Source: Burkholderiales bacterium PBB3 (lineage in GTDB: Bacteria; Pseudomonadota; Gammaproteobacteria; Burkholderiales; Burkholderiaceae_C). Taken from it: 64,000 nt of DNA. Under the pieces are notes generated by a model, which saw nothing but the letters and a program-made list of their open reading frames with translations, searched no databases and had not been told where the DNA came from. The first letter of the stretch is position 1; each line of letters opens with the position of its first letter. Below are positions 1 through 7,436 of this stretch, piece after piece. A program made the translations under genes and the position numbers. Location: positions 60,799-124,798 of the forward strand of contig NKIK01000007.1 of assembly GCA_002256115.1 (NCBI GenBank). Direction: 5' to 3'.

Positions 1-1134
1 CCCACCGCCGGGCTGTCCGATGCGGGCTCAGCAATAGACGTCGCACGCAAGGAAGCAGCCGCAAACCCCCAAATCGACTGGCTAACCGTCAAGGCCGCGA
101 CCATGCATAACCTGCAAAACGTCACCGCCCACGTGCCCCTCAAACGCTTAGTCGCCATCACCGGCGTCTCCGGCTCCGGTAAGTCCACGCTTGCCAGAGA
201 TGTGCTCCTCACTAACGTACACGTAGCCGTACAAAAGCGCAGCACCAAGGCAGGCCGCGACGCGCTGGATGCGGGCGAAAAAATCCAATGGACCGGTTGC
301 GAAGGCGTGGAAGGTTTTGAGTCTGTGGACCGCGTGCTCGAAGTAGACCAGACCCCGATTGGCAAAACACCACGCAGCTGCCCCGCCACCTACATCGGCT
401 TTTGGGACACCATCCGCAAGCTCTTTGCCGACACGTTGGAGGCTAAGGCGCGCGGCTACGCGTCCAACCGCTTTAGCTTCAACACCGGCGATGGCCGCTG
501 CCCGGGCTGTGAAGGGCAGGGTATCCGCACCATCGGTATGAGCTTCTTGCCCGATGTGAAGGTGCTGTGCGAAACCTGCAAAGGTGCGCGCTTCAACCCT
601 GAAACTCAAGCGGTCACTTGGCGCGGCAAGAATATTGGTGATGTGCTGCAGATGGAGGTGGACGAGGCAGTGGACTTCTTTGCTGCCATGCCCGTCATTG
701 CGCATCCGCTGCAACTGCTCAAAGACGTGGGCCTGGGCTACCTCACGCTGGGCCAGCCGTCACCGACTTTAAGTGGCGGCGAAGCCCAGCGCATCAAGCT
801 GGTGACCGAACTCAGCAAAGTGCGCGACGACATCACCAAGCGCGGCAACAAGGCGCCACACACGCTGTATGTGCTGGATGAGCCCACCGTGGGCCTGCAC
901 ATGGCCGATGTGGAAAAGCTCATCCATGTACTGCACCGCTTGGTGAATGGTGGCCACAGCGTGGTGGTGATTGAGCACGACCTGGACGTGATCGCCGAGG
1001 CCGACTGGGTGATTGACCTGGGGCCGGACGGCGGCAACGGTGGTGGCCGCGTGGTGGCGGCTGCGACGCCTGAGGCGGTGGTGCAGTTGGGCACCCATAC
1101 CGGCCAGGCGCTGGCGGCTGTGTTGGCGCGATAG
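1..1134 (+). CDS. uvrA: UvrA excinuclease ATPase subunit, C-terminal part (5' end outside window)
   Basis: The frame is open from base 1, so the gene starts upstream; an internal ATG at 103 is not the real start. UvrA is the damage-recognising ABC ATPase of nucleotide excision repair. Visible are the second Walker A (GVSGSGKSTL), the C-terminal zinc module (CPGCEGQG and CETCKGAR), the ABC signature LSGGEAQR, Walker B (YVLDEPTVGLH) and the His switch (VIEHDLDV). About 15 residues are inserted between the signature helix and Walker B (around KVRDDITKRG) compared with E. coli UvrA. From memory this is typical of the long UvrA paralogues of Burkholderiales, so this may be the second, larger uvrA rather than the housekeeping copy. 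The family call is firm; which paralogue it is cannot be decided here. Confidence 0.93.
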   Translation, partial: PTAGLSDAGSAIDVARKEAAANPQIDWLTVKAATMHNLQNVTAHVPLKRLVAITGVSGSGKSTLARDVLLTNVHVAVQKRSTKAGRDALDAGEKIQWTGCEGVEGFESVDRVLEVDQTPIGKTPRSCPATYIGFWDTIRKLFADTLEAKARGYASNRFSFNTGDGRCPGCEGQGIRTIGMSFLPDVKVLCETCKGARFNPETQAVTWRGKNIGDVLQMEVDEAVDFFAAMPVIAHPLQLLKDVGLGYLTLGQPSPTLSGGEAQRIKLVTELSKVRDDITKRGNKAPHTLYVLDEPTVGLHMADVEKLIHVLHRLVNGGHSVVVIEHDLDVIAEADWVIDLGPDGGNGGGRVVAAATPEAVVQLGTHTGQALAAVLAR

Positions 1135-1153
1135 CACGGCAGTGGCTGCTTTA

Positions 1154-1197
1154 ATTTACCCGGATATAATTAGTTGATTAATTAAATCCGGGTAAAT
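1154..1197 (+). promoter_or_regulatory. Palindromic operator over the promoter of the DUF2239 gene
   Basis: Twelve-base perfect arms (ATTTACCCGGAT at 1154-1165, ATCCGGGTAAAT at 1186-1197) are separated by 20 bases. A perfect TATAAT (1165-1170) starts at the last base of the left arm, and the right arm abuts the ATG at 1200, so it covers the ribosome-binding site. No good -35 was seen. The layout suits a repressor operator; the regulator is unknown. Confidence 0.6.
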
Positions 1198-1199
1198 AT

Positions 1200-1835
1200 A
1201 TGACATGGTTAGATACGCCATCGACGGCGTTTGAGGGCAGTCGCTGCATCGCCAGTGGCGCGCTGAGAGAAGTAGCGCGGGCCACCAAATCGGTGGTGGA
1301 CCGTTGGGCCAGCAGCGTCAGTCCACCGCCCATCCTCATTTTTGAGGATGCCACTAGTGAAGTGATCGAGCTGGACTGGCGCGGCACGCTGGCCGACTTT
1401 GAGGCGCGGCTGAATGCACTGGACCCGGCGATGACGCAGGCCATGCCACCGGTGCCCGCACAAGAAGCTCCAGTAGCAGCCGATGCCCCGCGCGGCCCCG
1501 GTCGGCCCAAGCTGGGTGTTGCGGCCCGCGAAGTCACCCTGTTGCCGCGCCATTGGGAATGGCTGGCGCGCCAGCCCGGCGGTGCCTCGGTGGCGCTGCG
1601 CAAGCTTGTGGAGACCGCGCGCTTGGGGTCTGAGACTAAAGACCGCATACGCCACTGCGGTGCCGTCACCTACAAATTTATGTCCACTATGGCTGGGCAC
1701 GAGCCCGGCTTTGAAGAGGCCAGCCGAGCGCTGTTTGCCGGTGACCAAGCCGGCTTTGTAGCCCGCGTGGCAGCGTGGCCGATAGACATACAGGCGCATC
1801 TGAGCCAGATATCCACTGACGCCTTTGCGGCGTGA
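1200..1835 (+). CDS. DUF2239 family protein
   Basis: A 211-residue cytoplasmic protein that I recognise as DUF2239, a proteobacterial family of unknown function. The N-terminal part carries an IFEDATSE-type strand. After a Pro/Ala linker comes the most conserved part: GRPKLGV, the VTLLPRHWEWL helix, and the ATYKFM-like segment seen here as VTYKFM. No signal peptide or membrane segment is visible. The ATG lies directly behind a 12-base palindrome and has no clear Shine-Dalgarno sequence of its own. The MATE exporter begins 12 bases after the stop, so the two are probably co-transcribed and under the same operator. No biochemical role is claimed. Confidence 0.75.
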   Translation: MTWLDTPSTAFEGSRCIASGALREVARATKSVVDRWASSVSPPPILIFEDATSEVIELDWRGTLADFEARLNALDPAMTQAMPPVPAQEAPVAADAPRGPGRPKLGVAAREVTLLPRHWEWLARQPGGASVALRKLVETARLGSETKDRIRHCGAVTYKFMSTMAGHEPGFEEASRALFAGDQAGFVARVAAWPIDIQAHLSQISTDAFAA

Positions 1836-1847
1836 CCTGAGAGTGCC

Positions 1848-3224
1848 ATGACAAACACAATCCCTCCAGCCCAAGCCGCTAGCGCGCCGCCTCCACTGTG
1901 GAAGGGCTATCTTGCCTTTCTGGTGCCGATGATCATCAGCAACATCTTGCAGGCGCTGTCCGGCACGGTGAACAATATTTACCTCGGCCAGATGCTGGGC
2001 GTGCAGGCCATGGCAGCGGTGTCGGCCTTCTTTCCGGTGCTGTTTTTCCTGATCGCTTTCATGATTGGCCTGGGTGCTGGTGCTGCGGTGCTGATTGGTC
2101 AGGCCTGGGGCGCTAAAGAGGTTGAGCGCGTGCGCGCAATCGCTGGCACCACGCTGATGGTGGGCCTGTATGCGGGGCTGGCGGTGGCGTTCTTTGGCGG
2201 CGCGTTTACCGATGCCATGCTGGTGGCGCTGGGCACCCCGGCCGACATCCTGCCGGACGCTACGGCGTATGCGCGCGTCTCGTTGATCGCCGCGCCGGGC
2301 ATCTTTGTCTTTCTGCTCACTACCTCCATGCAGCGCGGGGTGGGAGACACCAAGACACCGCTGAAGACCTTGCTGATCTCCACTGCGTTGGGCCTGGTAC
2401 TGACGCCCGCGCTGATTCAGGGTTGGCTGGGACTGCCCCGCATGGGTGTGGCCAGTGGGGCCTATGCCTCGGTGGTGTCGTTTCTGGTGGCGCTGGCCTG
2501 GACGGCCTGGCACATGCTAAAGACCAACCACCCTATGGCCCCTAATGCGGACTTCAAACGGCACCTGCGGGTGGACCGTGCCATCCTGGCCAAAGTGCTG
2601 CGCATCGGCCTGCCCACGGGCTTGTCCATGATCACCATTTCGTTGGCCGAGGTGGCGGTGCTGTTTTTGGTGAATGGCTTTGGTTCGCAGGCCACGGCAG
2701 CCTATGGCGCGGTTAACCAGATCGTGTCTTATGTGCAGTTTCCGGCCATCTCGATTGCCATCACCGCGTCCATCCTGGGGGCGCAGGCTATTGGCGCGGG
2801 GCGCATACACATGCTGGGCGCTATTGCCCGCACGGGCATTTACATGAACCTGGTGTTGACCGGTGGGCTGGTGCTATTGGGTTACCTGTTTTCGCGCAGC
2901 GTTCTGGGCCTGTTCATTACCGATACGGCGGTGGTAGAGCTGGCGCAAACCCTGCTGCACATCATGCTGTGGAGCAGCGTGATCATGGGCATGTCCATGG
3001 TGCTGTCAGGGCTGATGCGCGCCAGTGGCGCTGTCCTTTGGCCCACCGCTATCAGCATGTTTGCCATTGGCTGTGTGGAGGTGCCGGTGGCCTGGTACTT
3101 GAGCCGCAGCTATGGCCTGAACGGCATTTGGGCGGCGTACCCGGTTGCATTTCTGGCCATGTTGGCACTGCAAACGGCGTACTACCGCGGTGTGTGGCGC
3201 AAGAGGCCGGTTCGTCGCCTCTAG
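1848..3224 (+). CDS. MATE family multidrug/metabolite efflux transporter
   Basis: A 458-residue polytopic inner-membrane protein with about 12 hydrophobic segments in two similar halves, as in MATE (MatE/DinF/NorM) antiporters that export cationic compounds with Na+ or H+. Typical features are the early LSGTVNNIYLGQMLG segment of the first half, GLGAGAAVLIGQAWGA, and the equivalent second-half segment around AAYGAVNQIVSYVQFPA. The length is normal. It follows the DUF2239 gene after 12 bases and probably shares its palindrome-controlled promoter. The next gene is convergent. The substrate cannot be read from the sequence. Confidence 0.92.
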   Translation: MTNTIPPAQAASAPPPLWKGYLAFLVPMIISNILQALSGTVNNIYLGQMLGVQAMAAVSAFFPVLFFLIAFMIGLGAGAAVLIGQAWGAKEVERVRAIAGTTLMVGLYAGLAVAFFGGAFTDAMLVALGTPADILPDATAYARVSLIAAPGIFVFLLTTSMQRGVGDTKTPLKTLLISTALGLVLTPALIQGWLGLPRMGVASGAYASVVSFLVALAWTAWHMLKTNHPMAPNADFKRHLRVDRAILAKVLRIGLPTGLSMITISLAEVAVLFLVNGFGSQATAAYGAVNQIVSYVQFPAISIAITASILGAQAIGAGRIHMLGAIARTGIYMNLVLTGGLVLLGYLFSRSVLGLFITDTAVVELAQTLLHIMLWSSVIMGMSMVLSGLMRASGAVLWPTAISMFAIGCVEVPVAWYLSRSYGLNGIWAAYPVAFLAMLALQTAYYRGVWRKRPVRRL

Positions 3225-3235
3225 CCTATCGCGTT

Positions 3236-3643
3236 TTACCTGCCGTGGCCGTTGCCACGGTCCCAATCACGGTCTCGGTCGTGGCCGCGCGGGCCACGGT
3301 GGTCATCGTGGCGGTGCCGCTCTTCGTAGCGCTCACGCACCCATTGTTCTTTTACAAAGTACACCGGCTGGCCGCAGGCGCTGTAGCGCCCACAATACTT
3401 GCGCCAATTTTGTTGGTGGCCTGGCGGCACATACAAATACAGGGGTTGCTGTCGAACATAGTGTGCCGGCCGCGTAATGATGACGGGTTGGGCGTAGACC
3501 AGTTGGGGTTGCGGAAAATTGCCGATATTGATTCGGCCGTACACCCCCGGCTGGTTGATGCCGATAGACACGCCAACGGAGGGTTGGGCAAATGCGGGGG
3601 CCAAAGCGGCTAACGACAGGGCGATTGCAAGGAATTTTTTCAT
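3236..3643 (-). CDS. Secreted His/Arg-rich hypothetical protein
   Basis: A short exported protein (135 residues). I place the start at 3643 (MKKFLAIALSLAALAPAFAQ) because an AGGAG lies 7 bases upstream and a clean Sec signal peptide follows; a longer reading from 3673 only adds an unlikely leader. The mature part has Tyr/Pro-rich stretches (QPLYLYVPPGHQQNW), two cysteines (KYCGRYSACG), and a tail dense in His, Arg and Asp (HRHDDHRGPRGHDRDRDWD). The tail suggests metal or nucleic-acid contact, but no function is established. It is transcribed away from the Spy-like gene and converges on the MATE gene, ending 11 bases from it. Confidence 0.75.
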   Translation of the reverse strand: MKKFLAIALSLAALAPAFAQPSVGVSIGINQPGVYGRINIGNFPQPQLVYAQPVIITRPAHYVRQQPLYLYVPPGHQQNWRKYCGRYSACGQPVYFVKEQWVRERYEERHRHDDHRGPRGHDRDRDWDRGNGHGR

Positions 3644-3716
3644 GGGTTTCTCCTGAGTGTGTGCTCTATTCAACGCCCGGCGTGTGCTCCTTGTTTACGC
3701 CCTTGTGCAAAGCAAC

Positions 3717-3731
3717 GTAAGTGAAAGTAAA
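3717..3731. promoter_or_regulatory. Candidate CpxR-type box
   Basis: GTAAG, 5 bases, then GTAAA resembles the CpxR consensus GTAAA-N5-GTAAA. It sits between the two divergent envelope genes, about 75 bases before the secreted-protein start and about 145 bases before the Spy-like start, next to a CpxRA-like pair. It is one short motif and could be chance. Confidence 0.35.
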
Positions 3732-3874
3732 AGTGCTCGCAGTGAGCGGGGGGCATAGCGGTCTGTCTGACATAAACCGAAACAAACCGATACCCCACCG
3801 ACACCCGGTATCCGCCTGTGGCGGGCACCATTGCGGTCATGTTCAACCACTCCTTGTGAGATCGAAAGACCACT

Positions 3875-4357
3875 ATGACCTTCTTTTTTCGCCGCCACCT
3901 GAAACGCAGCCTCATCGTCGCTTTGGGCGCAACCCTGTTGGTGGGCGGTTTGTCTGCCTGCGGCCACCGGGGCCATGACCACGGTGCCAATATGAGCGCG
4001 GAACAATACGCCCAAAAACGCGACAAGATGGTAGACAAAGCCGCCAGCAAGCTGGACTTGAATGCTGACCAGAAAGCGCGTTTGACCAAGCTGGGCGACA
4101 AGCTGTTTGAACAGCGCACTGCGTTGATTGGCCAGACCAAAGACCCGCGCGCTGAGATGAAAGCCCTGGTAGCAGGCGAAAAATTTGACGCTGCCCGCGC
4201 CCAGACCCTGGTCAACGACAAGACCGCTGCGCTGCAGGCCAAGAGCCCCGAGGTGATTGCCGCGCTGGCTGATTTCTACAACAGCCTGAATCCGGCCCAG
4301 CAGCAAAAAGTGCGTGATTTTATGGACGGGCGAGGCCACTGGTTTAACCGGGGCTGA
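3875..4357 (+). CDS. Spy/CpxP-like periplasmic lipoprotein
   Basis: A 160-residue helical envelope protein. The N-terminus has a charged stretch, a hydrophobic segment and a lipobox ending at Cys29 (GGLSAC), so it is probably a lipoprotein. A His-rich HRGHDHG follows. The rest is predicted helical with Spy/CpxP-type features, including the LTxxQ-like motif LNPAQQQKVRDFM near the C-terminus. Spy and CpxP proteins are periplasmic chaperones or stress sensors, and CpxP inhibits the kinase CpxA. It is first in a tight run with a second Spy-like gene, an OmpR-type regulator and a histidine kinase. I infer that it tunes or is controlled by that pair. The His-rich segment could allow metal sensing. 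Confidence 0.8.
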   Translation: MTFFFRRHLKRSLIVALGATLLVGGLSACGHRGHDHGANMSAEQYAQKRDKMVDKAASKLDLNADQKARLTKLGDKLFEQRTALIGQTKDPRAEMKALVAGEKFDAARAQTLVNDKTAALQAKSPEVIAALADFYNSLNPAQQQKVRDFMDGRGHWFNRG

Positions 4358-4363
4358 TGCACC

Positions 4364-4663
4364 ATGGCCGCAACCCATTTGGCCGAGTTAACCGCGCCCC
4401 TGCGTGCCTACGGCGCAGTGGTGTTGGAGGGCTATGACGAACCCCACGCCGAGCTGATGGCCCTGGTGTGGGGGCCGCGCTTTGACCGCGAGCATGCCCA
4501 CACCCTACTGGAGCGCCGCCCCGGCTATGTGCCTCAGGTTTTGCAAACCGTGCACAGTGCGGCAGACCAATTTGATCGCTTGGCGGATGCCCAGCAGCAG
4601 CGCGTGCGCCAGCTTATCTTGCGCCACCGCAGCCGGTGGGACAATGCGCGGGCCACCCACTAA
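4364..4663 (+). CDS. Small Spy-like protein without signal peptide
   Basis: A 99-residue helical protein starting 6 bases after the previous stop. The middle (MALVWGPRFDREHAHTLLE) matches the pattern of the preceding Spy-like protein (MKALVAGEKFDAARAQTLV), and the end (DRLADAQQQRVRQLILRHR) matches its LTxxQ-like segment (LNPAQQQKVRDFM), so I read it as a paralogue. Unlike its neighbour it has no signal peptide or lipobox, which is odd for a family that works in the periplasm. Either it acts in the cytoplasm, for example as a partner of the two-component proteins, or it has lost its export signal. The response regulator starts 5 bases after its stop, so operon membership is clear. Confidence 0.65.
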   Translation: MAATHLAELTAPLRAYGAVVLEGYDEPHAELMALVWGPRFDREHAHTLLERRPGYVPQVLQTVHSAADQFDRLADAQQQRVRQLILRHRSRWDNARATH

Positions 4664-4668
4664 CGTTT

Positions 4669-5370
4669 ATGCACCGCATCCTGCTGATTGACGACGACAC
4701 CCAACTGGGGCCACCGCTGGCGGCTTACTTTGCGCGTTTTGACATGGCACTGGAGTGCGCGCTAAAGCCTAGCGAAGGTCTGGCGCGCCTGCAGCAGGGC
4801 AGCATAGACGCCGCCATTCTGGATGTGATGCTGCCCGAGATGGATGGCTTTGCACTGTGCCGCGCCATTCGTAAAAACAGCGATGTCCCCATCATCATGC
4901 TCACCGCACGCGGCGAGGTGATGGACCGCGTGGTCGGCCTGGAGCTGGGTGCCGACGACTACGTGCCCAAGCCCTTTGAGCCGCGTGAGCTGGTAGCCCG
5001 CGTGCAAACCGTGTTGCGCCGCCGCGTGGCGCTGCCGGTTGCTAGCAGTGGCAAAACCACAGGCACCAGCACGCGCCTGGTGTTTGACGGCATGGTGCTA
5101 GACGCCGCCACGCGCACGGTGCTGCGCCAGGGCGAGCTGGTAGACCTTACCAGCACCGAGTTCGACTTGCTGCACCTGCTGGCGCGCGAGCCCGGCAAGG
5201 TCTTCAGCCGCGATGACATCCTCAACCAACTGCGCGGCCATGAGGCTGAGCTGTATACCCGTGCGGTCGACATCGTGGTCAGCCGCCTGCGCAAAAAGCT
5301 GGAGCCGCTGGACTGCATCAAAACCCTGCGCAATGCTGGCTACACGCTGGCCCTGGCACCTACGGCATGA
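4669..5370 (+). CDS. OmpR-family response regulator (CpxR-like)
   Basis: A 233-residue two-domain regulator. The receiver has the acidic pocket IDDD (8-10), the phospho-acceptor Asp52 in LDVMLPEMDG, a conserved Thr (MLTARGE) and Lys (DYVPKPFEPREL). The C-terminal winged helix has VDLTSTEFDLLHLLA and VDIVVSRLRKKL. I chose the ATG at 4669, 5 bases after the previous stop and directly before the family start HRILLIDDD; an upstream ATG at 4636 would overlap the previous gene. The kinase start overlaps its stop (ATGA). The Spy-like genes ahead of it make an envelope-stress (Cpx) role likely; the exact orthology is inferred. Confidence 0.9.
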   Translation: MHRILLIDDDTQLGPPLAAYFARFDMALECALKPSEGLARLQQGSIDAAILDVMLPEMDGFALCRAIRKNSDVPIIMLTARGEVMDRVVGLELGADDYVPKPFEPRELVARVQTVLRRRVALPVASSGKTTGTSTRLVFDGMVLDAATRTVLRQGELVDLTSTEFDLLHLLAREPGKVFSRDDILNQLRGHEAELYTRAVDIVVSRLRKKLEPLDCIKTLRNAGYTLALAPTA

Positions 5371-6818
5371 CAGAGAAGACCTGTCCGAAGCGGCTGCGCT
5401 GGCACCGGCGCGCCAAAAACGCGCTGGCTTACTCATTGCGCGTGCGGCTGGTGGCGCTGTTCTTCTTGCTGGCTGTGGCGATGGTGGTGTGCTTTTTGTT
5501 TGGCATGCAGGCGGCGCTGTCCGTGGGCTGGCGCGATGCCGCCAAGCCCTTGGTGGCCGACTACATCGACAAACTGACGGCCGACATTGGTACCCCACCC
5601 AGCATCGAGCGCGCGCAGGCCCTTACCCAGCGCCTGCCGTTGAGTGTGCGCATCAGCGGCCCGCAAATCAACTGGCGCAGCAAGCCCGAAACCCCAGACA
5701 ACGGCCACGGCTGGATGGACGACAAGCGCGGCAAACCCGATGAGCTGCGCTTTTACGAACGCACCACCGCAGACGGCCACCGCATCCAGTTTGGCGTGAG
5801 CGTGCTGGCCGTCGCGCATGATCGGCCCCGTTTCATCGGCTGGGCCACGCTGGCCGCGCTGCTGCTGCTCATTGGCGTGGCCTACGCCCGCGTGCGCCGC
5901 ATGCTGCGCCCGCTGGACGATATACGCGCTGGTGCCCTGCGCTTTGGCGCGGGTGACTTTGCCCACAGCATCCCGGTGCACCACGCGCACAGGCCCGACG
6001 AACTGGGCGAGCTGGCCGCCACCATCAACACCATGGGCACCGATATTCACCAGATGCTGGAGGCCAAACGCACGCTGCTGCTAGCCATCAGCCACGAGCT
6101 GCGCAGCCCGCTGACCCGCGCGCGCCTGAACACCGAGCTGCTGCCTGAAACCGCCGAGGTGCAACCCAACCGCCAAGCCCTGCTGCGCGACCTGGCGCTG
6201 ATGCGCGACTTGGTAACGGACCTACTGGAGAGCGAACGCCTGGCCAGCCCGCACGCCGCACTGCACCGCGAGCCGGTGGACTTGGCTGCGCTGGTGCAAG
6301 ACGTGGTGGATGAGCTGCGAATCGCCCACCCCGGCGCACAAGCCTACTTGCAGGCGCACTCGCCAACCTATGTGCCAACCGGTTCGCAAACCCAATCGCC
6401 TAGCCATACCGCGGTCACACCGGTGTTTGCTACGACGCTTCCCGCCAACCTGCCGCCATTGCAGCTAGACCCCACCCGCATGCGCCTGCTGGTGCGCAAC
6501 CTGCTGGAAAACGCCCTGCGCCATAGCAGCGGGGCCACCGCACCGCCGCAGATAGAGGTGCGGGCGCAGGACGGCGGCGCGGTGCAAATTAGCGTGCGCG
6601 ACTTTGGCCCCGGCGTGTCCGACGACCAGATCCCCCATCTGGGCCAACCCTTCTTCCGCCCCGATGCCGCCCGCACCCGCGAAGGCGGCGGCGTCGGCCT
6701 AGGCCTCTACCTATGCCGCCTGGTAGCTCAAGCGCACGGCGGCAGCTTCACTGTGCGCAACGCTTTACCGGGGCTGGAAGTGCAAATTGTGCTGCCAGTG
6801 CAAGTGGCTTCGCACTAG
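5367..6818 (+). CDS. Sensor histidine kinase (CpxA-like)
   Basis: A 483-residue membrane kinase, translationally coupled to the response regulator through a 4-base overlap. It has an N-terminal membrane segment (LVALFFLLAVAMVVCFLF), a periplasmic region of about 100 residues, a second membrane segment (GWATLAALLLLIGVAYA), a HAMP linker, the H-box with His243 (AISHELRSPLTRARLN), the N-box (NLLENALRHS) and G-boxes (DFGPGVSD, GGGVGLGLYLC). An unusual Ser/Thr/Pro-rich stretch (around HSPTYVPTGSQTQSPSHTA) is inserted between the dimerisation and ATPase domains. With the upstream Spy-like genes and a CpxR-like box, it most resembles CpxA. Confidence 0.9.
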   Translation: MTEKTCPKRLRWHRRAKNALAYSLRVRLVALFFLLAVAMVVCFLFGMQAALSVGWRDAAKPLVADYIDKLTADIGTPPSIERAQALTQRLPLSVRISGPQINWRSKPETPDNGHGWMDDKRGKPDELRFYERTTADGHRIQFGVSVLAVAHDRPRFIGWATLAALLLLIGVAYARVRRMLRPLDDIRAGALRFGAGDFAHSIPVHHAHRPDELGELAATINTMGTDIHQMLEAKRTLLLAISHELRSPLTRARLNTELLPETAEVQPNRQALLRDLALMRDLVTDLLESERLASPHAALHREPVDLAALVQDVVDELRIAHPGAQAYLQAHSPTYVPTGSQTQSPSHTAVTPVFATTLPANLPPLQLDPTRMRLLVRNLLENALRHSSGATAPPQIEVRAQDGGAVQISVRDFGPGVSDDQIPHLGQPFFRPDAARTREGGGVGLGLYLCRLVAQAHGGSFTVRNALPGLEVQIVLPVQVASH

Positions 6819-6828
6819 CAAAATGCTC

Positions 6829-6880
6829 TTGTTTTTATAGCTGCTCCCGCAATATCCATGGGCTAAAACGGCTATTTGGC
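6829..6880. repeat. Dispersed short repeat, copy 1
   Basis: Core TATAGCTGCTCCCGCAATAT followed by a GGGCTAAAACGGCTATTTGGC-type tail. Related copies lie near 14598, 16670, 18213 and 61424. Here it separates the two-component operon from the accessory island. Confidence 0.7.
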
Positions 6881-6915
6881 TTGTAACCTAGAATGCAAGC
6901 ACAGGAGGGTGGGGC

Positions 6916-7436
6916 ATGACGCCAGAGCAAAAAGCCAGAGTCAGTATTGATGCGCTGCTAGTGCAAGCCGGTTGGCACGTCTGCAATGTGGCGGATGCCA
7001 ACATCCATGCCGCCACCGGCGTAGCCATCCGCGAATTCCCGCTCAATACCGGTTTTGGGTTTGCTGACTATCCGGCCAATCGCCCGCCTGCAGTGATCGT
7101 TCCTGACTGTATTAAATTGCGTTCGACTAGCCGCGGTGTTGATCCGTCATTCATGGAGTACGCCATCGCGTCACGGGTAGTGCAAGATCAAATTTTGAGC
7201 ATCCCCAAAGGCGTTGCGCAATTGAAAGTCAACCTGGCGAACTTCAGCTCGATTGCTTTGCCCTTGTTCCCTACGCAGAACACGCCCGAATCGTCGCCGA
7301 AGTCGACCGCCACCCGTCCATCATCCGCGAAGTCGCAGCCGAGGTCGATACCAACCTTCAGCGCGCGCAGGCGCTGCGGCAGTCATCTCTAGCGGCAGCA
7401 TTTGCACCAGACAAAACAAAGGGGATAACTCCATGA
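6916..7436 (+). pseudogene. Collapsed type I restriction locus: hsdR 5' end fused to hsdS 3' end, frameshifted
   Basis: Residues 1-51 of the reading frame (MTPEQKARVSIDALLVQAGW ... NTGFGFADY) match the N-terminus of type I restriction HsdR subunits. Immediately afterwards, around 7069-7085, the sequence becomes the C-terminal part of an HsdS specificity subunit (VVQDQI, KGVAQLKVNLANF, ALPLFP). Near 7271 one base appears to be missing: the expected HsdS ending continues in the next frame (YAEHARIVAEVDRHPSII, later LQRAQALRQSSLAAAF) up to a TGA at 7434-7436. Most of hsdR, any hsdM and most of hsdS are gone. The uninterrupted frame ends at 7392 with a nonsense tail. The remnant cannot restrict or methylate. 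The next gene starts inside its final codons. Confidence 0.85.

Noticed and set aside
1209..2513. 434-codon open frame on the minus strand over the DUF2239 and MATE genes
   Set aside because: Antisense shadow in GC-rich DNA; its product is low-complexity His/Arg/Gln-rich and the plus-strand genes are clear.
3225..3235. Terminator between the convergent MATE and secreted-protein genes
   Set aside because: The gap is only 11 bases; the GC-rich inverted repeat nearby lies in coding sequence and lacks a T-run.
2969..3613. 214-codon plus-strand frame over the MATE end and the secreted-protein gene
   Set aside because: Out of frame with MATE and antisense to the signal-peptide protein; no ribosome site.
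7253..7432. Extended N-terminus for the coiled-coil protein
   Set aside because: This stretch encodes the HsdS end in another frame; the start with a ribosome site is at 7433.
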